A stretch of 64,000 nucleotides of DNA from Bacteroidales bacterium UBA2861. GTDB lineage: Bacteria > Bacteroidota > Bacteroidia > Bacteroidales > UBA932. The position numbers were made by a program, and so were the translations under genes. The stretch is from positions 153,918 to 217,917 of the forward strand of contig DEFD01000028.1 of the NCBI GenBank assembly GCA_002350615.1. Reading direction: 5' to 3'. Positions 7,310 through 15,802 of the stretch are shown here, one piece after another; within the stretch, counting starts at the first letter, position 1, and every line of letters begins with the position of its first letter. The notes beneath the pieces are model-generated. The model was not told where the DNA came from and searched no databases. It worked only from the letters and a program-made list of their open reading frames with translations.

Positions 7310-9874
7310 ATGAAAAAGACGATGAAACTTTTCGGAGCCATCATGTCTGCCATCATCCTGGCAGCCTGCTCCCAGACTGAATTGAAAGATGCTCCCGCAC
7401 CTTCCGACGGAGGAAACGGGGCGAACAAACTTGTTGCAGGTATTGCCGAGGTTCAGGGCAAGACCGCGATATCCAGCGAAGAAGCCGGAGTGTATAAGAT
7501 CCGTTGGAATGCGGACGATGCAATCAGCGTAAACGGTGTCACCATTTCCAACCCCACACTCTCGGCCGACAACTTCACCGCCACCTTCGACGGCACCGGT
7601 CTCGAGGCCCCCTACAGGGCACTCTATCCCGCGGCGCTTGTGGACGCAGGATCGTTCGAGCGCTATACGGTGAACGGTACGGATACCACCGGTTACAAAT
7701 CCACGAACGGCAACTGGTACGACTTCCTCACCGTCACCTTCCCGGAAACCCAGCACTATACAGCCGGGACCTTCGACCCCACGGTGGCGATGCTCGCAGC
7801 CAGTGCGGAGAACAACGTTCTCACGATGACGCACATCTGCTCGTACATCAAACTTACCGTCACGGGCTCTGCGGCAAATATCCGCAGGGTGACCCTCACC
7901 CACGGCGATTTCAAATCCGGCATTACCGGGAAGTTCTACGCTGTATTCAAGGAGAACGGCCTGGTTTCCACCACCGTTGTAACCGGACAGGCGAACGACA
8001 ACCTCGTGATGGACTGCGGCGAAGAGGGCGTTGCTTCCGGCACCCCTATCTACATCGCAGTGCCTGAAAGGAACTTCACCGGAGGTCTAGTCATTACGGC
8101 CGAGGATGTGAACGGAAAACTTTCTTCAATCAAGTCCGATCCCTTCTCCTTCTACGATCACCCGGGTATTGTTCTGCCCGTCACCCTGCCTTTCAGCGCC
8201 ACCCCGGCCGAGAAAGGCCAGATCCGCAGCGCCAACGACTGGGAACTCTTCGCAGCCGACATGAACGCCGGCCGCAACCTGGACCGCTGGATCGTTGGCG
8301 GCAAGGTCGAGCTTGTAGGGGATATCAGCGCAACAGCCCTCAGCCGAGTAGATAACTGGGAATATATTCTGGATGGTAAGAGCCATACCATAACCCAGAC
8401 TGCAGGCAAAGGTCCGCTGTTCCGGGATATCGACGGCGGCATGGTGAAAGACCTGACCCTCAAAGGGGCCATAACCGATGCCAGTGTTTCAGCGAAGTCA
8501 AATCCGGGCTTCTGCACAGTTGCAAGGACCCTCAAGGGAGGTGGCACCATATCCGGGGTTATAAACGAGATGAACCTCAGCGGAGGTTCCGCAAAGGAAC
8601 ATTATGCTTTCGGTGCCATCTGCAGGCAGGTTTCACATGGTACTATCCGTGGATGCACCAACAAGGGAAATATCGACCTGAATGTGGAAAACGCCGCAAA
8701 CACACCCAATGTTTATGGCGCCGGCATAGTAGCTATCGTGGGCGAACTCACAACCGCTCCCAACAATCTTGACGGTCCGGTCTTGATTGAAGACTGCCAC
8801 AACGAAGGAAATGTAAGCCTGGTCGTATCTTCCTGGTCCTCAGCTGCTCCTTTCCAGTACAATTCTGCAGCGGGCATCGTTGCCTGGGTATGCGCTGGAA
8901 ATGCAACAAATTACCTTACCATAAAAGATTGCTCCAACAGCGGCAACATCACCAATACCAGGCCTGTCAATGCCGCTCCGGCCTACTCCAATGCCAACGC
9001 CGGAGGTATAATCGGCGTAGCCTTCCTTCCTGGAGCAAGAACTGTATTCGGAAGCCGTAATGAGGGCTGGCCAAGCGGAAGAACAATCGGATGTGCGTAT
9101 GGTGATGCCAGAAATAAACTCAGCGACGGCGGCGCATATGAAGACTATATTGACGGCCCCTATTTTGAGATGACCGACTGCGTAAACTCCGGGAAAGTTG
9201 TCCTTGCAGCTCCTTCCAACAGCACAACTCCGTCATACGTGCTGAGGATGAAACAGTTTGCCGGAGGCCTGATCGGCGTGGCGTTCGGAATGAAGGACAA
9301 ACACGCCAAGATTACGGGCACCGGGGTTGCCACCTGCGGCAATACCGGAACCATAGACGGAGGCTGCAGTTACAGCAGATCTTCCTATCAGGCAGTGAAC
9401 GGAGGCCTTATCGGACTCGGCGGACACCTGGATATAGACGGTGCTTATGTTGGCACTGCGAATACTCCTTGCGAAATCGGCAAGAGCAACCTGAGCTTTG
9501 CCAACGGCGGCATATTCGGCATTATGATCAGCCAGTGCCAGGTGCAGAATTGCTATGCCAATCTGAAGATTCTTTCCGCCTGCACTAGCTCCACGATGAA
9601 GTACTACGCTGTACTTGCGGGAGAAATCAAGGGCGGTACCTCGAGCCAAGGCGGTCTCACAAAAGATTCCACCGATGCAACTGTTTACTATGCCGACAGC
9701 AGTTTCAAGAACTGCAAGGCAAAAGGCACAATCGCCCATGGAACCACGGTTGCGGGCGTAACTACTGAAACTCTGAAATCCAGCAACATCGGCAATTTCC
9801 TTTTCTGCTCTTATGATGCGGCTGACTCTGTAATCGGTGCCTTCGACATCACAGGCACGGGTTACTGGGAATAG
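7310..9874 (+). CDS. Surface lipoprotein, fimbrillin-like N-terminus plus GLUG-like repeats (paralog of 829-4173)
   Basis: The start at 7310 (MKKTMKLFG) gives a normal lipoprotein signal with lipobox L-A-A-C; ATG 7298 would add four residues. About 854 residues. The N-terminal ~280 residues resemble a fimbrillin-like beta-sandwich (FDPTVAMLAAS segment, then a VLPVTLPF close). Residues ~330-800 carry repeats such as CTNKGNI, CHNEGNV, CSNSGNI and CVNSGKV. The architecture matches 829-4173 but lacks that protein's extra C-terminal domain. Probably surface anchored and adhesive. The gene stands alone with its microprotein and is followed by a strong terminator. Confidence 0.72.
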   Translation: MKKTMKLFGAIMSAIILAACSQTELKDAPAPSDGGNGANKLVAGIAEVQGKTAISSEEAGVYKIRWNADDAISVNGVTISNPTLSADNFTATFDGTGLEAPYRALYPAALVDAGSFERYTVNGTDTTGYKSTNGNWYDFLTVTFPETQHYTAGTFDPTVAMLAASAENNVLTMTHICSYIKLTVTGSAANIRRVTLTHGDFKSGITGKFYAVFKENGLVSTTVVTGQANDNLVMDCGEEGVASGTPIYIAVPERNFTGGLVITAEDVNGKLSSIKSDPFSFYDHPGIVLPVTLPFSATPAEKGQIRSANDWELFAADMNAGRNLDRWIVGGKVELVGDISATALSRVDNWEYILDGKSHTITQTAGKGPLFRDIDGGMVKDLTLKGAITDASVSAKSNPGFCTVARTLKGGGTISGVINEMNLSGGSAKEHYAFGAICRQVSHGTIRGCTNKGNIDLNVENAANTPNVYGAGIVAIVGELTTAPNNLDGPVLIEDCHNEGNVSLVVSSWSSAAPFQYNSAAGIVAWVCAGNATNYLTIKDCSNSGNITNTRPVNAAPAYSNANAGGIIGVAFLPGARTVFGSRNEGWPSGRTIGCAYGDARNKLSDGGAYEDYIDGPYFEMTDCVNSGKVVLAAPSNSTTPSYVLRMKQFAGGLIGVAFGMKDKHAKITGTGVATCGNTGTIDGGCSYSRSSYQAVNGGLIGLGGHLDIDGAYVGTANTPCEIGKSNLSFANGGIFGIMISQCQVQNCYANLKILSACTSSTMKYYAVLAGEIKGGTSSQGGLTKDSTDATVYYADSSFKNCKAKGTIAHGTTVAGVTTETLKSSNIGNFLFCSYDAADSVIGAFDITGTGYWE

Positions 9875-9895
9875 AATAAACCTGAACCAACTATT

Positions 9896-9934
9896 GGGGA
9901 GACGGTCCATTTCCTGGCACGTCTCCCCTTTTTT
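9896..9934 (+). terminator. Rho-independent terminator
   Basis: GGGGAGAC (9896-9903) pairs perfectly with GTCTCCCC (9921-9928) and is followed by six T. It closes the 7154-9874 transcript and is also the first, most diverged unit of the hairpin repeat array that continues to 10080. Confidence 0.8.
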
Positions 9935-9946
9935 AGGCCTATTTCT

Positions 9947-10080
9947 GGGGAGACCTGCAGATTTTCGGCAGGTCTCCTTGATTTTTGGCTCTATTTCGGG
10001 GAGGCGGTCCACCTTTTAGCAGGTCTCCTTGATTTTTGGCTCTATTTCGGGGAGGCGGTCCACCTTTTAGCAGGTCTCCC
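9947..10080. repeat. Tandem hairpin repeats; two exact 51-bp copies
   Basis: Positions 9970-10020 and 10021-10071 are identical 51-bp units, followed by nine bases of a third. A related unit starts at 9947. Each unit contains GGGGAG...GGTCTCC arms able to form a stem. With the terminator unit at 9896 the array has about four units between a rightward gene and a leftward operon. It probably acts as a transcription barrier and is likely to vary in copy number. Confidence 0.75.
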
Positions 10081-10118
10081 CAATCAGTTCCGCCATGCTA
10101 CAGGCCGCCACGCCATGT

Positions 10119-10187
10119 GCCCTCCAGGGGCCTTTGGCTCCCGAAAAGGGAGGGGACCCACGTAGTGGGGAGGCGCCCCTGGAGGGC
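10119..10187. repeat. GC-rich long inverted repeat
   Basis: GCCCTCCAGGGGC (10119-10131) and GCCCCTGGAGGGC (10175-10187) are perfect 13-bp inverted arms around a 43-nt interior that holds further short palindromic segments (GGCTCCC...GGGAGG). It lies 45 nt past the stop of the leftward symporter gene. There is no T run on either strand, so it is not a classic terminator; it resembles a mobile palindromic element or an mRNA 3' end stabiliser. Nothing else is visible in 9875-10232. Confidence 0.6.
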
Positions 10188-10232
10188 AAGCGGCGCGGAG
10201 GCTGTAACACCCGGGAAGTTCCGGGAATCAGT

Positions 10233-11867
10233 CTAAAGGGTAATCAGTTTTCCTATTCCCCACATAAGGGCGAAGATGGCCATGGAGGCGAAGAACATCT
10301 TGAGGAGTCCTTTGCCCACATCGCGGCCGTCAGCACGCACGAGCGACTTGAAGTTTGCAATCACCTCCGACTTCTCGGGCCTGGTGAGGAAGGTGGCCAC
10401 AAGCCAGCAGACGGTGGTCACGGCAATGGTCCAGAGAAGTTTTTCCCAGAAAAGCAGCGGTTCCGAAGAGATATGGGGCCATACCAGCTGGAAAAACACC
10501 GCGGCGAGGAAAGACACGATCATGGCGACGATTTCCGTCCAGGCATTGATCCTCATCCAGAACCAGCGGAGCAGGAAGATGACACCGGTGCCCGCACCTA
10601 TCTGTACCATAAGGTCGAAACCGGATTTCGCACTGCCGACGAAGGGCGCCAGGGAACAGCCGGCCACAACCAGTATGAGAGAGGATGCGCGTGCCACCCA
10701 GATCATTTCGCGGTCGCCTGCTTCCTTATGGATGAAACGCTTCCAGATATCGTTGGATACATAATTCGCTCCCATCGAGATATGCGCGGCAATCGTGGAG
10801 AAAAGAGCTCCCATCAGCGAAGCCGCCACCAATCCGACCCAACCGTTGGGGACTGTCCTGATAAGGGCGGGGTAGGCCATGTCGTCCTTGATGAGGGCGG
10901 GATCTACTCCCGGCAGGGCGGCTGCGATGGAATCCAGGTTGGGGAAAATAAGGATCGATGCGAAAGCGGCAATATACCAGGGCCAGGGGCGCAGGGCATA
11001 ATTGAGGATATTGAAGAAGAGGGTCCCGCCAACTGCGTGATTCGGACTCTTGGCGGTGAGCACGCGCTGCACTATGTATCCGCCGCCGCCCGGCTCAGAA
11101 CCGGGATACCAGACGTTCCACCACTGGACTGCCACCGGGATGATGAAGATGGCTATAAGTGCATCGGTGTCCGAAAAATCAGGGAAGAAAGACAGGCGCG
11201 AACTCACGTCCGGACTGCTCATCAGATTGGCCCAGCCGCCAACGGCCGGATGGTGCACGCCGAAATACATGACCACGCAGGCTCCTATCATCACAACGGT
11301 GAAAAGGAAGAAATCCGTATAGATGGTCCCCCTGATTCCGGAGAGGCAGGAATAAATGAAAGATACCACGCCGGTGACAATCAGAATCACATAGGCTGGC
11401 ACGCCAAAGAGGACAACCCCGATTTTGATTGCGCCCAGAAGCACGGTGGCCATTACCACGAGGTTATAGATTACCCCGAGATAAAGCGCACGGAATCCGC
11501 GCAGGAAAGCCGCCGGCTTGCCGGAGTAACGAAGCTCGTAAAAGGAAATGTCCGTGGTGGCACCCGAACGGACCCAGAGTTTGGAGTAGATGAAAACGGT
11601 AAGCATTCCCGTAAGGAGGAACGCCCACCATGTCCAGTTGCCGCTCAGGCCGTCACGACGGATGATTTCCGTAAACAGGTTGGCGCTGTTGGTGCTGGTG
11701 GTAGCCGCCACCATCGAAATGCCGATCAGCCACCAGGGCATCGTGCCCGCTGATTTGAAATACTCGTTTGCTCCCTTGCCCCTGGAACGGATCGCGGCTA
11801 TTGCCGGAATGAGCAGGAGGATAACGAAAAACAGCGCAATTTCAAGATAATCGAGTGAATTGAACAT
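10233..11867 (-). CDS. Sodium:solute symporter (SSS family) for a sugar or sugar acid
   Basis: 544 residues with about 13-14 hydrophobic helices. The N-terminal region has the SSS signature NEYFKSAGTMPWWLIGISMVA (about residues 34-54) and the ATTSTNSANL loop; YSCLSGIRGTIYTD matches the family helix that contains Na+-site residues. The last gene of the leftward operon, 3 nt after the cupin/MBL gene. As the only transporter in the region it is the probable inner-membrane importer of the acid processed by the dehydratase and aldolase upstream. Substrate is inferred from context only. Confidence 0.88.
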   Translation of the reverse strand: MFNSLDYLEIALFFVILLLIPAIAAIRSRGKGANEYFKSAGTMPWWLIGISMVAATTSTNSANLFTEIIRRDGLSGNWTWWAFLLTGMLTVFIYSKLWVRSGATTDISFYELRYSGKPAAFLRGFRALYLGVIYNLVVMATVLLGAIKIGVVLFGVPAYVILIVTGVVSFIYSCLSGIRGTIYTDFFLFTVVMIGACVVMYFGVHHPAVGGWANLMSSPDVSSRLSFFPDFSDTDALIAIFIIPVAVQWWNVWYPGSEPGGGGYIVQRVLTAKSPNHAVGGTLFFNILNYALRPWPWYIAAFASILIFPNLDSIAAALPGVDPALIKDDMAYPALIRTVPNGWVGLVAASLMGALFSTIAAHISMGANYVSNDIWKRFIHKEAGDREMIWVARASSLILVVAGCSLAPFVGSAKSGFDLMVQIGAGTGVIFLLRWFWMRINAWTEIVAMIVSFLAAVFFQLVWPHISSEPLLFWEKLLWTIAVTTVCWLVATFLTRPEKSEVIANFKSLVRADGRDVGKGLLKMFFASMAIFALMWGIGKLITL

Positions 11868-11870
11868 TGG

Positions 11871-13115
11871 TTATCGTGTTGTTATCAGTTTCAGATGTTC
11901 GGATACGGTGTGCAATGCAAGGAAAAGAGATGCGGGCATGCCGCAGCCTTCTTCTCCGATGAGTTTCAGGGCGAGCGTCACCGGCTCTTCCTCGGCCGGC
12001 ACCCCCGCAGCAAGGTATTCCTCCAGCTTCTTCTGATAGAGATCCACACGCGAAGCGCAATAATCGAGTGCGGCCGCCACTGCTTCCCGGCCTTTAACCA
12101 CGCTGCCTATGCCGTCGTATTCGTGGGCGCAGACCAGATTGTCGAGTTTCAGCGCCGCTATCTTGGCAAGGCTGCCGCGATAGGCCTCCAGGTTGCGGTA
12201 AAAGGCGATTCCCTGAGTCGGGGTGCCGTTCGCCTGGATGGAATCTCCAGTGAAAGCGGTGCCGGTCTTGCTGTCCACCCACAGCTGGCAGTCGTCATCG
12301 TGCCCGGGAGTGGATATGGCATAGAACCTGCCTTCGAGCAGTTCCCCTTCCTCCAGCAGCCTGTCCGGCTCCACGCCTTTCAGGTAGGACTGCGGCGGAG
12401 GGGAATTTTTCGGGAAACGCGTCCTCACCCTGATCGCGACCTTCACGGGGTCGCGCAGGGCGTCGGCACCGGTTTTAAGGGTTGCCGTCCTGAGCCCGTA
12501 GCGGCTTACCAGGGCATGATGCCCGCCGATATGGTCTCCATGGACATGGGTGTTGAGAAGCCAGGAAATGTCGGAGAGCTTCATCCCAAGGGCATCGAGA
12601 GCCGGTATAAGATACTTCTCCGGCTCCAGATGGGAGGAATCTATGAGGATGTTTTTCTCCCCTTTTATCAGGATGATGCCCGTCCAGACCGGTCCGAAAG
12701 GGACTTTAAGCAGATATGTATCCGGGAGGACTTCTTCGAATTGGGGATATTTCCTGAAAATCCGGCCGGTATCCAGCGAAAGGTAGTCGGTATTGTCCTT
12801 GGAAGTGTCCGAACTTTCCGCCACCAGCACCCGGGCATCCTTGGAAACAAAAATATTGTGCCAGATACCCGCACGGACATTATAGTACTTCAGCGGCTCC
12901 ATCTCCAGCCGCTCAGCCTTCTCGCCCATGAGGAGCGTGGCCTTGCCGCAGAGGAGAACGAACACTTCGTCCGTACAATTGTGGCGCTCCAGTTCCACCA
13001 TGTTGGCTTCGTCGAAACGCGGCGCCCAGTTAAGGCTCGCGAGCGTCCATTTTCCGTTGTTTACAAGACGGCGATAACCTTCGCCGCTATATTCGTATAT
13101 GTCCAGACCTTTCAT
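11871..13115 (-). CDS. Cupin domain fused to metallo-beta-lactamase-fold hydrolase
   Basis: Start at 13115 (MKGLDIYEY), 2 nt after the preceding stop; a longer frame to 13160 would overlap the upstream gene. 414 residues. Residues ~1-115 form a cupin-like domain (TDEVFVLLCGKATLLMG, then YYNVRAGIWHNIFV). Residues ~130-340 are an MBL fold with the zinc motif H-V-H-G-D-H (about residue 206), a later TPGHDDDC histidine and TGDS aspartate. This resembles glyoxalase II/lactonase-like hydrolases. In this operon it could hydrolyse a sugar lactone or thioester; the cupin part may bind or isomerise the sugar acid. The fusion is not one I know by name. Confidence 0.75.
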   Translation of the reverse strand: MKGLDIYEYSGEGYRRLVNNGKWTLASLNWAPRFDEANMVELERHNCTDEVFVLLCGKATLLMGEKAERLEMEPLKYYNVRAGIWHNIFVSKDARVLVAESSDTSKDNTDYLSLDTGRIFRKYPQFEEVLPDTYLLKVPFGPVWTGIILIKGEKNILIDSSHLEPEKYLIPALDALGMKLSDISWLLNTHVHGDHIGGHHALVSRYGLRTATLKTGADALRDPVKVAIRVRTRFPKNSPPPQSYLKGVEPDRLLEEGELLEGRFYAISTPGHDDDCQLWVDSKTGTAFTGDSIQANGTPTQGIAFYRNLEAYRGSLAKIAALKLDNLVCAHEYDGIGSVVKGREAVAAALDYCASRVDLYQKKLEEYLAAGVPAEEEPVTLALKLIGEEGCGMPASLFLALHTVSEHLKLITTR

Positions 13116-13117
13116 AC

Positions 13118-14134
13118 TCAGTCGAAATCTGGCATACGGGTGGAGCCTGCGCCCATCCATCCGCCGTTAACATCCATCATTCCTCCATTGATTACCAGCC
13201 CTTTGCCTTCCACGCCGAAGTCGGGATTGATAGGGCGGATCGTTCCTCCCCATCCCCTGCACTCCACTACGGAACTGTCGCCGAGCCAGGGCAGCTGGTT
13301 CTCCTTTTTGGCTCCCGGCGTGAGATAGGGGCCCACGATCATGGGAGAAGGAGCCACATGCCAGACTCCGTCTATCTTGACCCCGTAATCCACTCCATTT
13401 CCGCCGGCGGCGGTCATGAGCCCTTTGACTCCCTGTTTTTCGAGCCCGAGCAGCAGCGCACGGCTCGCCGCCTGACCGAAATTGTGCGTAAAGCGCTCCG
13501 TGCTGGCAAAATAGTCCAGCAAGTCGTGGCTGTTGCCGCATTTCAGGACATAGGGAATTATCGCCCTGGTGAACAGGGCATCGATGGCTTTCTGGGAAGA
13601 ATGCAGTTCGTCTCCCATGCCAAGGGCCTTGTGGAAAAGCTCCCTCATAGGGAATCCGCCGGCATCCTTCAGCACCTCCACCAGAGGCGGAAGCAGGCTG
13701 TAGCCGATCCAGCGGAGATTCTCCGCGATTTCGGGCGAATACTGGCCCCAGCCGCAGAATCCTCCCCCGAATCTGCCTTCCGCGGGGAAAAGACCGGCAA
13801 CACCGCCGGTTTCGCGGTCCTCTACTATCAGAAGGGGAACGGATTTGGTGATGATGCCATATCCGGAGCCGTTCGTGGCATAGTCGTAAGCCGCCTCTAT
13901 CTTCACCTCCCCGGATTCGATGAGACGCAGGGCCTCCTGTTCGGTCCGGGCCCATCCTTCGAAAAAGCATGCCGCTATCATGCAGCGCCTGTGCCCGGCG
14001 CACATCCTGTCGAACTCGATCGGGGGGCCTGCATGCAGGACCGTCTTATCTGCAAGGCCGAGAAATTCCCCGGCCGGTTTCACATCTATCCAATACGGAT
14101 CGCCTTTCCAGCGTAAATCTTCCGGTTTTATCAT
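13118..14134 (-). CDS. DUF1116 (YlbE/AllG-like) family protein
   Basis: 338 residues. The segment FDRMCAGHRRCMIAACFFEGWA (about residues 40-61) and the late GVKGLMTAAGGNGVDYGVKIDG region match DUF1116 proteins, the family of E. coli YlbE/YahG. YlbE-type proteins are tied to carbamoyl transfer from oxalurate in anaerobic purine breakdown, but no FdrA or YlbF partner is seen here, so that role should not be assumed. It is shorter than usual DUF1116 proteins (~420-470). It overlaps the flavoprotein gene by ATGA and precedes the cupin/MBL gene by 2 nt, so it belongs to the sugar-acid operon. Confidence 0.65.
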   Translation of the reverse strand: MIKPEDLRWKGDPYWIDVKPAGEFLGLADKTVLHAGPPIEFDRMCAGHRRCMIAACFFEGWARTEQEALRLIESGEVKIEAAYDYATNGSGYGIITKSVPLLIVEDRETGGVAGLFPAEGRFGGGFCGWGQYSPEIAENLRWIGYSLLPPLVEVLKDAGGFPMRELFHKALGMGDELHSSQKAIDALFTRAIIPYVLKCGNSHDLLDYFASTERFTHNFGQAASRALLLGLEKQGVKGLMTAAGGNGVDYGVKIDGVWHVAPSPMIVGPYLTPGAKKENQLPWLGDSSVVECRGWGGTIRPINPDFGVEGKGLVINGGMMDVNGGWMGAGSTRMPDFD

Positions 14135-15189
14135 TTGTTGTCCTGTTTAAATTCCAATGCTGCCTGCCGTCCGGCGATGGAGCCGAACACCATGGCGGCC
14201 GTGCCTCCGTTGCCCCCGAGACGGTTGAACCCGTGTACGCCGGCGGTGACTTCGCCGCAGGCATACAGTCCCGGGACTATCTTCCCTTCCGCATCAAGGG
14301 CGTGGCATTCGCTGTCGATGACAATTCCTCCCAGAGAAGAATGGGGTGCCGGCGCAACCTTTATGAGGCGCTCTTCAAGATCCATCTTGCATTCCAGGAT
14401 TTTCTCGTCCGGAACGGCGGTCAAATCATAAATGGCAGTGCCTCCTTCCTTGAAAATCAGCGATGAAAGCTCATCCTTGTTCAGCCCGGCGGCAGGGAGC
14501 TCCCGGCCCTGGGCATCCAGCATCCTGGCCCCTTCGTAAAGAAGCGTAGTGATGACGGGAACGCCCCTGCGGGGGCCCTCCACACGCACCGTAGGCTCGT
14601 ACTGCACATGGGCTTCATCCACATCTTTCAAGGCTGCTCCCAAGGCTTCGGCCATCTTGAGGCCGTCTCCCTTGAGATAGCGGGGATTGGTGGAGAAATC
14701 GTATTTCCCGCACCAGCCTCCGGTTGCGATGACTATCTTAAGCCTGGGATTCTCCTTCCGCCAGGCCAGAAGATCCTCCGGAGTGACGGTGCGGTTCTCG
14801 AAAGCGACCCTGTCCCCTATCCTGGCTTTGATCTCCTTTACGGCGATGAGCCCGATGGCATGGCGGATGGACACCGCGCGCGCAACGCTGCAGCCCAGAG
14901 GGCGGATCACGGTGCCGTCGAAATCGAATTCGTCTTTAAGGGCAAGCGAGCCGCGGCACATTGTCTCCACGAGAGCGCGGTCTCCTCCATATTTGCCGCC
15001 CGCCAAGGTATCTTCCGTAAACAGCTCCGCTGAGTCGTCAGGAAGCACGGGGCAGTTGAGGGCATGTATGTCGGGAGTGTTTCCCGCTCCGTTGGCCATC
15101 AGGGTCACGGGAACGCCGGCCTGCACCGCAGCTTCTGCCGCACGCCAGCCGGCAAGGCCTCCGCCTATTATCAGAACGCCTTTATACAT
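14131..15189 (-). CDS. FAD-dependent oxidoreductase, fumarate reductase/succinate dehydrogenase flavoprotein-like (short)
   Basis: Start at 15189 (MYKGVLIIGGGLAGW), inside the end of the aldolase gene; the frame is open further upstream but this start directly begins the FAD-binding strand. 352 residues: dinucleotide motif GGGLAG at residues 9-14, and the C-terminal family motif CGEVTAGVHGFNRLGGNGG that contacts FAD. Family members are usually 450-600 residues with a helical C-terminal domain, which is absent here. It likely oxidises or reduces an intermediate of the sugar-acid pathway in the cytoplasm. Partner of the DUF1116 gene (4-nt overlap). Confidence 0.78.
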   Translation of the reverse strand: MYKGVLIIGGGLAGWRAAEAAVQAGVPVTLMANGAGNTPDIHALNCPVLPDDSAELFTEDTLAGGKYGGDRALVETMCRGSLALKDEFDFDGTVIRPLGCSVARAVSIRHAIGLIAVKEIKARIGDRVAFENRTVTPEDLLAWRKENPRLKIVIATGGWCGKYDFSTNPRYLKGDGLKMAEALGAALKDVDEAHVQYEPTVRVEGPRRGVPVITTLLYEGARMLDAQGRELPAAGLNKDELSSLIFKEGGTAIYDLTAVPDEKILECKMDLEERLIKVAPAPHSSLGGIVIDSECHALDAEGKIVPGLYACGEVTAGVHGFNRLGGNGGTAAMVFGSIAGRQAALEFKQDNK

Positions 15190-15799
15190 TTTGAGAATTG
15201 CGTACAAGGGCCTCGGCTGTAGCGGTGATCTTGTCCCACTCCCCGGCTTTTATCCATTCTTTATTACAGAGATTTCCTCCCACTCCGGCGCCCACGCAGC
15301 CTGCCTTGATAAATTCCGCGATGTTGTCCGGGCCTATTCCGCCCACGGCAAGGAAGGGAATATGGGACAGCGGGGCCTTGATGGCCTTGATATAGCCGGG
15401 GCCAAGCACTCCGGCAGGGAAGATCTTCACATAGCTGGCACCCGCCTCGAAGGCCTCGACCGCCTCGGAAGGAGTGAGGGCCCCTGGCATAGCAATGAGC
15501 CCGTCCGCTACGCATTGCCTTATCAGTGAAGGGTTTACGTTGGGAGTCACCATGAACTCCGCTCCGGCATCCTCGCAGATTCGAAGCTGCTCCTGGGTGA
15601 GCACAGTGCCGGCGCCCGCCTTGACGGTGCCGGCAAAGTGTTCTTTTATGGATTTGATTGCGGCTGCGGTATCCTTCCAGCTTTCGGGAGCCTTCTGGTT
15701 GAAGGTGACCTCAACCATATTGATCCCACCTTTCGCATAGGCTTCGGCCAGCCTCAGGCATACATCGGGCTCGAAGCCCCTTATTATAGCGACAATCAT
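15182..15799 (-). CDS. eda: 2-keto-3-deoxy-6-phosphogluconate/4-hydroxy-2-oxoglutarate aldolase family
   Basis: 205 residues, the normal length of Eda. The Schiff-base lysine is K125 in YVKIFPA; E30 in GGINMVEVTF and the TPNVNP segment are also family features. The enzyme splits a 2-keto-3-deoxy sugar acid (phosphorylated or not) into pyruvate and an aldehyde. It lies 3 nt after the dehydratase that would make its substrate. No sugar-acid kinase gene is seen in the operon, so whether the substrate is phosphorylated is open. Confidence 0.88.
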   Translation of the reverse strand: MIVAIIRGFEPDVCLRLAEAYAKGGINMVEVTFNQKAPESWKDTAAAIKSIKEHFAGTVKAGAGTVLTQEQLRICEDAGAEFMVTPNVNPSLIRQCVADGLIAMPGALTPSEAVEAFEAGASYVKIFPAGVLGPGYIKAIKAPLSHIPFLAVGGIGPDNIAEFIKAGCVGAGVGGNLCNKEWIKAGEWDKITATAEALVRNSQNV

Positions 15800-15802
15800 A
15801 AT

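Noticed and set aside
9947..10080. Possible CRISPR array
   Set aside because: The repeats are directly abutting 51-bp units without unique spacers, and no cas genes are present.
10095..11753. 552-codon plus-strand frame beginning in the hairpin region
   Set aside because: It is antisense to the sodium:solute symporter and partly encodes the palindromic element; no protein family is visible.
13118..14134. Oxamate carbamoyltransferase role for the DUF1116 protein
   Set aside because: FdrA and YlbF partners and carbamate kinase are absent; the neighbours point to sugar-acid breakdown.
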